Source: Pseudobdellovibrionaceae bacterium (GTDB lineage Bacteria > Bdellovibrionota > Bdellovibrionia > Bdellovibrionales > Bdellovibrionaceae). Taken from it: a DNA stretch of 42,929 bases. Shown piece after piece: positions 41,220-42,929 of the stretch. The stretch spans positions 1-42,929 of the forward strand of contig JALHMX010000018.1 in assembly GCA_022843825.1 (NCBI GenBank), given 5' to 3'. The notes below the pieces were generated by a model, which searched no databases, had not been told where the DNA came from, and saw only the letters and a list, made by a program, of their open reading frames with translations. The position numbers and the translations under genes are program-made. The first letter of the stretch is position 1. Each line of letters opens with the position of its first letter.

Positions 41220-42188
41220 ATGGCTCACGTACCGAACGCAACACCTCAAAGCAGTGATAATACTAATGATCAAATACAGGCCGGCTTGCCTTTGTGGATT
41301 GATTTTTTTGATGATCTTCAAAATGTGCGCGGACGATCGCAAAACACTGTAATGGCCTACCGGCGCGATCTTGAGCTGTATATTAAGTTTAAAGAAGGTC
41401 GCCAAAGACTTATTGAATTTTACGAATTTATGAAAAAAGAGGGGCTGTCTCCGCGGTCTCAAGCTCGAATTATCAGTAGCTTAAGAACTTACTTTAAGTT
41501 TTGTGAAACTAAAGGGATGAAGTCCGATGAACTTCGCGAGCTCCGTCCACCTAAAATAAAAGCCTCTTTACCTAAAGTGTTAACCCAGGAAGAGTTTGAA
41601 AAATTATTCAAAGCGGCAGAAGTTCATGACCCAGCGAAGCATTTGCGTAACCAGGCGACCTTGTTATTTCTTTATGGATCCGGTTGCCGTGTCACTGAAA
41701 TGATCAATTTAAATCTGAACGACTTTTCACCGACAGAAAAATGGGTGAAAGTTTTAGGAAAAGGTCAAAAAGAGCGTCTTATTCCAATGACGGAAGCTTT
41801 ATATACGGTTTTAGAAAGATATATTTCGACCGCACGCTCATCGATTTTATCAAACAGCGATGACAATAACTCTTTATTTTTAAATGATCGCGGTCATCGG
41901 CCATCGCGAATAGATATTTGGCGTTGGTTGGCGGCTTGGTCAGCGAAAGCAGGATTTAAAGAGCCCGTGCATCCGCATCGCTTTCGTCATGGTTGTGCCA
42001 CCGCTTTGCTTGAAGGCGGAGCTGATTTGCGCTCTATTCAAATGCTTTTAGGGCATTCAAGTATCCAAACCACTCAGATATACACATCGGTTACGACTAA
42101 TGCTTTAGCTAAAGAAGTGGAAGATCATCATCCCTTGTCGAAGATGGAATCAAATATCGGAAAAAAGGATAAAGAGATCGGGATTTAA
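41220..42188 (+). CDS. Tyrosine recombinase of the XerC/XerD type
   Basis: A 322-residue recombinase. The N-terminal SAM-like core-binding domain (about 24-105, NTVMAYRRDLELYIKF) is followed by the catalytic domain with all residues in place: Arg157 (GCRVTEM), Lys181 (GKGQKERLIP), His253 and Arg256 (HPHRFRHGCATALL), His279 (LLGHSSIQTTQ) and Tyr288. Xer proteins resolve chromosome dimers at dif; the length and lack of phage context favour that role, but which of XerC or XerD is unclear. There are about 20 extra polar residues at the N-terminus. No dif-like site was found here. The comM-like gene follows in the same direction after 81 bases. Confidence 0.9.
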   Translation: MAHVPNATPQSSDNTNDQIQAGLPLWIDFFDDLQNVRGRSQNTVMAYRRDLELYIKFKEGRQRLIEFYEFMKKEGLSPRSQARIISSLRTYFKFCETKGMKSDELRELRPPKIKASLPKVLTQEEFEKLFKAAEVHDPAKHLRNQATLLFLYGSGCRVTEMINLNLNDFSPTEKWVKVLGKGQKERLIPMTEALYTVLERYISTARSSILSNSDDNNSLFLNDRGHRPSRIDIWRWLAAWSAKAGFKEPVHPHRFRHGCATALLEGGADLRSIQMLLGHSSIQTTQIYTSVTTNALAKEVEDHHPLSKMESNIGKKDKEIGI

Positions 42189-42210
42189 TTCCGATGATCG
42201 TATCAATTTA

Positions 42211-42237
42211 AGCTTATCATTTATAAAATGATAAGCT
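42211..42237. promoter_or_regulatory. Perfect 12-bp palindromic hairpin before comM-like gene
   Basis: AGCTTATCATTT (42211-42222), loop ATA, then its exact complement (42226-42237). There is no T-run, so it is not a typical terminator; it may be an operator or a 3' end-protecting stem of the recombinase mRNA. Confidence 0.45.
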
Positions 42238-42269
42238 CCATGGCGATGAAACTTGCATGATCAACATGG

Positions 42270-42929
42270 ATGAAATTATTAACACTAATTGAAAACCAAA
42301 GAAAGCTTGAAAAAGCTGAAGTCGAAATTCAAATGATTCCCGGGATTCCACAGATTCATTTTTTAGGATTGCCCGATCAAGCGATTAAGGAAAGTTTTTT
42401 AAGAATTAAATCGGCCTTAAAAGTCAGCGGCTTCAAGTTTCCGATGTCCCAGCAAGTGATCGTCAATATTAAGCCCAATCATTTAAAAAAATCCTCTAAA
42501 GGGGTAGAGCTGGCCGTGGCCTTGGGGATTTTGCATATGACTGGCCAGAAAATTCTGGCAGATTCAATTTTCAAAAGCATTATTTACGGAGAGCTCAGTT
42601 TAAATGGAGAGGTTAACGAGCCCACAGATTTGCACGCCTATCAGTCTATAGATATTCATGATGTGATCTTATCTGGTCGCTCCGAAAAAGTAACATCGAA
42701 GTATCTTTGTTTTCGTATTCCCCATTTGAAGGAAGATATTGAAATCGTCGAACAAAATGAACAAATGCCTGAACTCATACGTCCGCAGCATGGATTGGAT
42801 TTACTTTACACCCCTGATGAAGCTGAGCTTTTGTTTTTACTGGCCACCACTAAAATGCATCTATTGCTTTCGGGGCCCGCGGGATTCGGAAAAACCACCT
42901 TGGCCAAAAACAGTATTAGTTTTGTATTG
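42270..42929 (+). CDS. comM: ComM/YifB-type AAA+ Mg-chelatase-like protein (3' end outside window)
   Basis: The 220 codons present match the N-terminal half of ComM/YifB: VEIQMIPGIPQIHFLGLPDQ and AIKESFLRIKSAL form the first ribosomal-S5-like domain, VIVNIKPNHLKKSSKGVELA and YGELSLNGEV follow, and Walker A GPAGFGKTT stands near residue 205. In naturally transformable bacteria ComM is a hexameric helicase that extends branch migration after strand invasion. ATG 42270 is the first Met in the open frame (stop at 42258), although there is no Shine-Dalgarno sequence. Compared with typical ComM, the start lacks the usual alternative opening (MSLA-), so the N-terminus may be slightly short. Confidence 0.85.
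   Translation, partial: MKLLTLIENQRKLEKAEVEIQMIPGIPQIHFLGLPDQAIKESFLRIKSALKVSGFKFPMSQQVIVNIKPNHLKKSSKGVELAVALGILHMTGQKILADSIFKSIIYGELSLNGEVNEPTDLHAYQSIDIHDVILSGRSEKVTSKYLCFRIPHLKEDIEIVEQNEQMPELIRPQHGLDLLYTPDEAELLFLLATTKMHLLLSGPAGFGKTTLAKNSISFVL

Overview
This 42.9 kb stretch is a dense, low-GC (by eye about 40%) bacterial chromosome segment that most resembles the predatory Bdellovibrionota (Bdellovibrio / Pseudobdellovibrio type). That assignment is inference. It rests on lipoproteins with signal peptides ending in FQNC or LFSC, a pseudopilin fused to an endosialidase-type chaperone domain, a PilZ domain on a secreted protease, many exported proteins with no recognisable family, and a normal housekeeping set (metG, mreB, folE, hslO, mgtE, putA, hppA, xer, comM). 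I saw no rRNA, tRNA, CRISPR array, prophage or plasmid functions.

Layout. 1-979 is the 5' part of a beta-helix lipoprotein gene (minus strand), divergent from a small Fis-type regulator (1226-1675). 1798-10110 is a plus-strand run of envelope and exported proteins: a membrane-anchored protein, a small Cys-containing exported protein, a 971-residue exported protein, an exported transglutaminase-like enzyme, an RDD membrane protein, a rhomboid protease and an NlpC/P60-like lipoprotein. Several of these overlap by 1-11 bases. This is the best candidate here for an undescribed system. A REP-associated tyrosine transposase (RAYT) element with perfect 18-bp inverted ends (10116-10857) sits between that run and putA.

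10856-18836 holds proline catabolism (putA), a histidine phosphatase, the redox chaperone Hsp33, a subtilase joined through one membrane segment to a cytoplasmic PilZ domain, and the Mg2+ channel MgtE. 18899-22704 holds a small exported protein and a heterodimeric ABC exporter with one degenerate ATPase site. 22820-27446 is folE, an O-antigen ligase/polymerase-like membrane protein and a K+-dependent-type membrane pyrophosphatase. 27447-31198 has an MFS transporter, a small exported protein overlapping a short-chain dehydrogenase, and the pseudopilin/S74 fusion.

31335-37498 is mostly minus strand: an exported metallopeptidase-like protein, then the compact series mreB, metG, SpoU methyltransferase and trmO, with an envelope protein upstream of mreB. 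37578-42929 is plus strand: an LPS-type glycosyltransferase, a FecR-like protein, a 24-bp-stem REP-like hairpin, two lipoproteins, a Xer-type recombinase and the start of a comM-like gene. Many start codons were moved downstream of the longest open frame, using signal peptides, Shine-Dalgarno sequences or family alignment. The main regulatory signals are several intrinsic terminators and a GTCTCA-N3-TGAGAC palindrome found in two distant intergenic regions.
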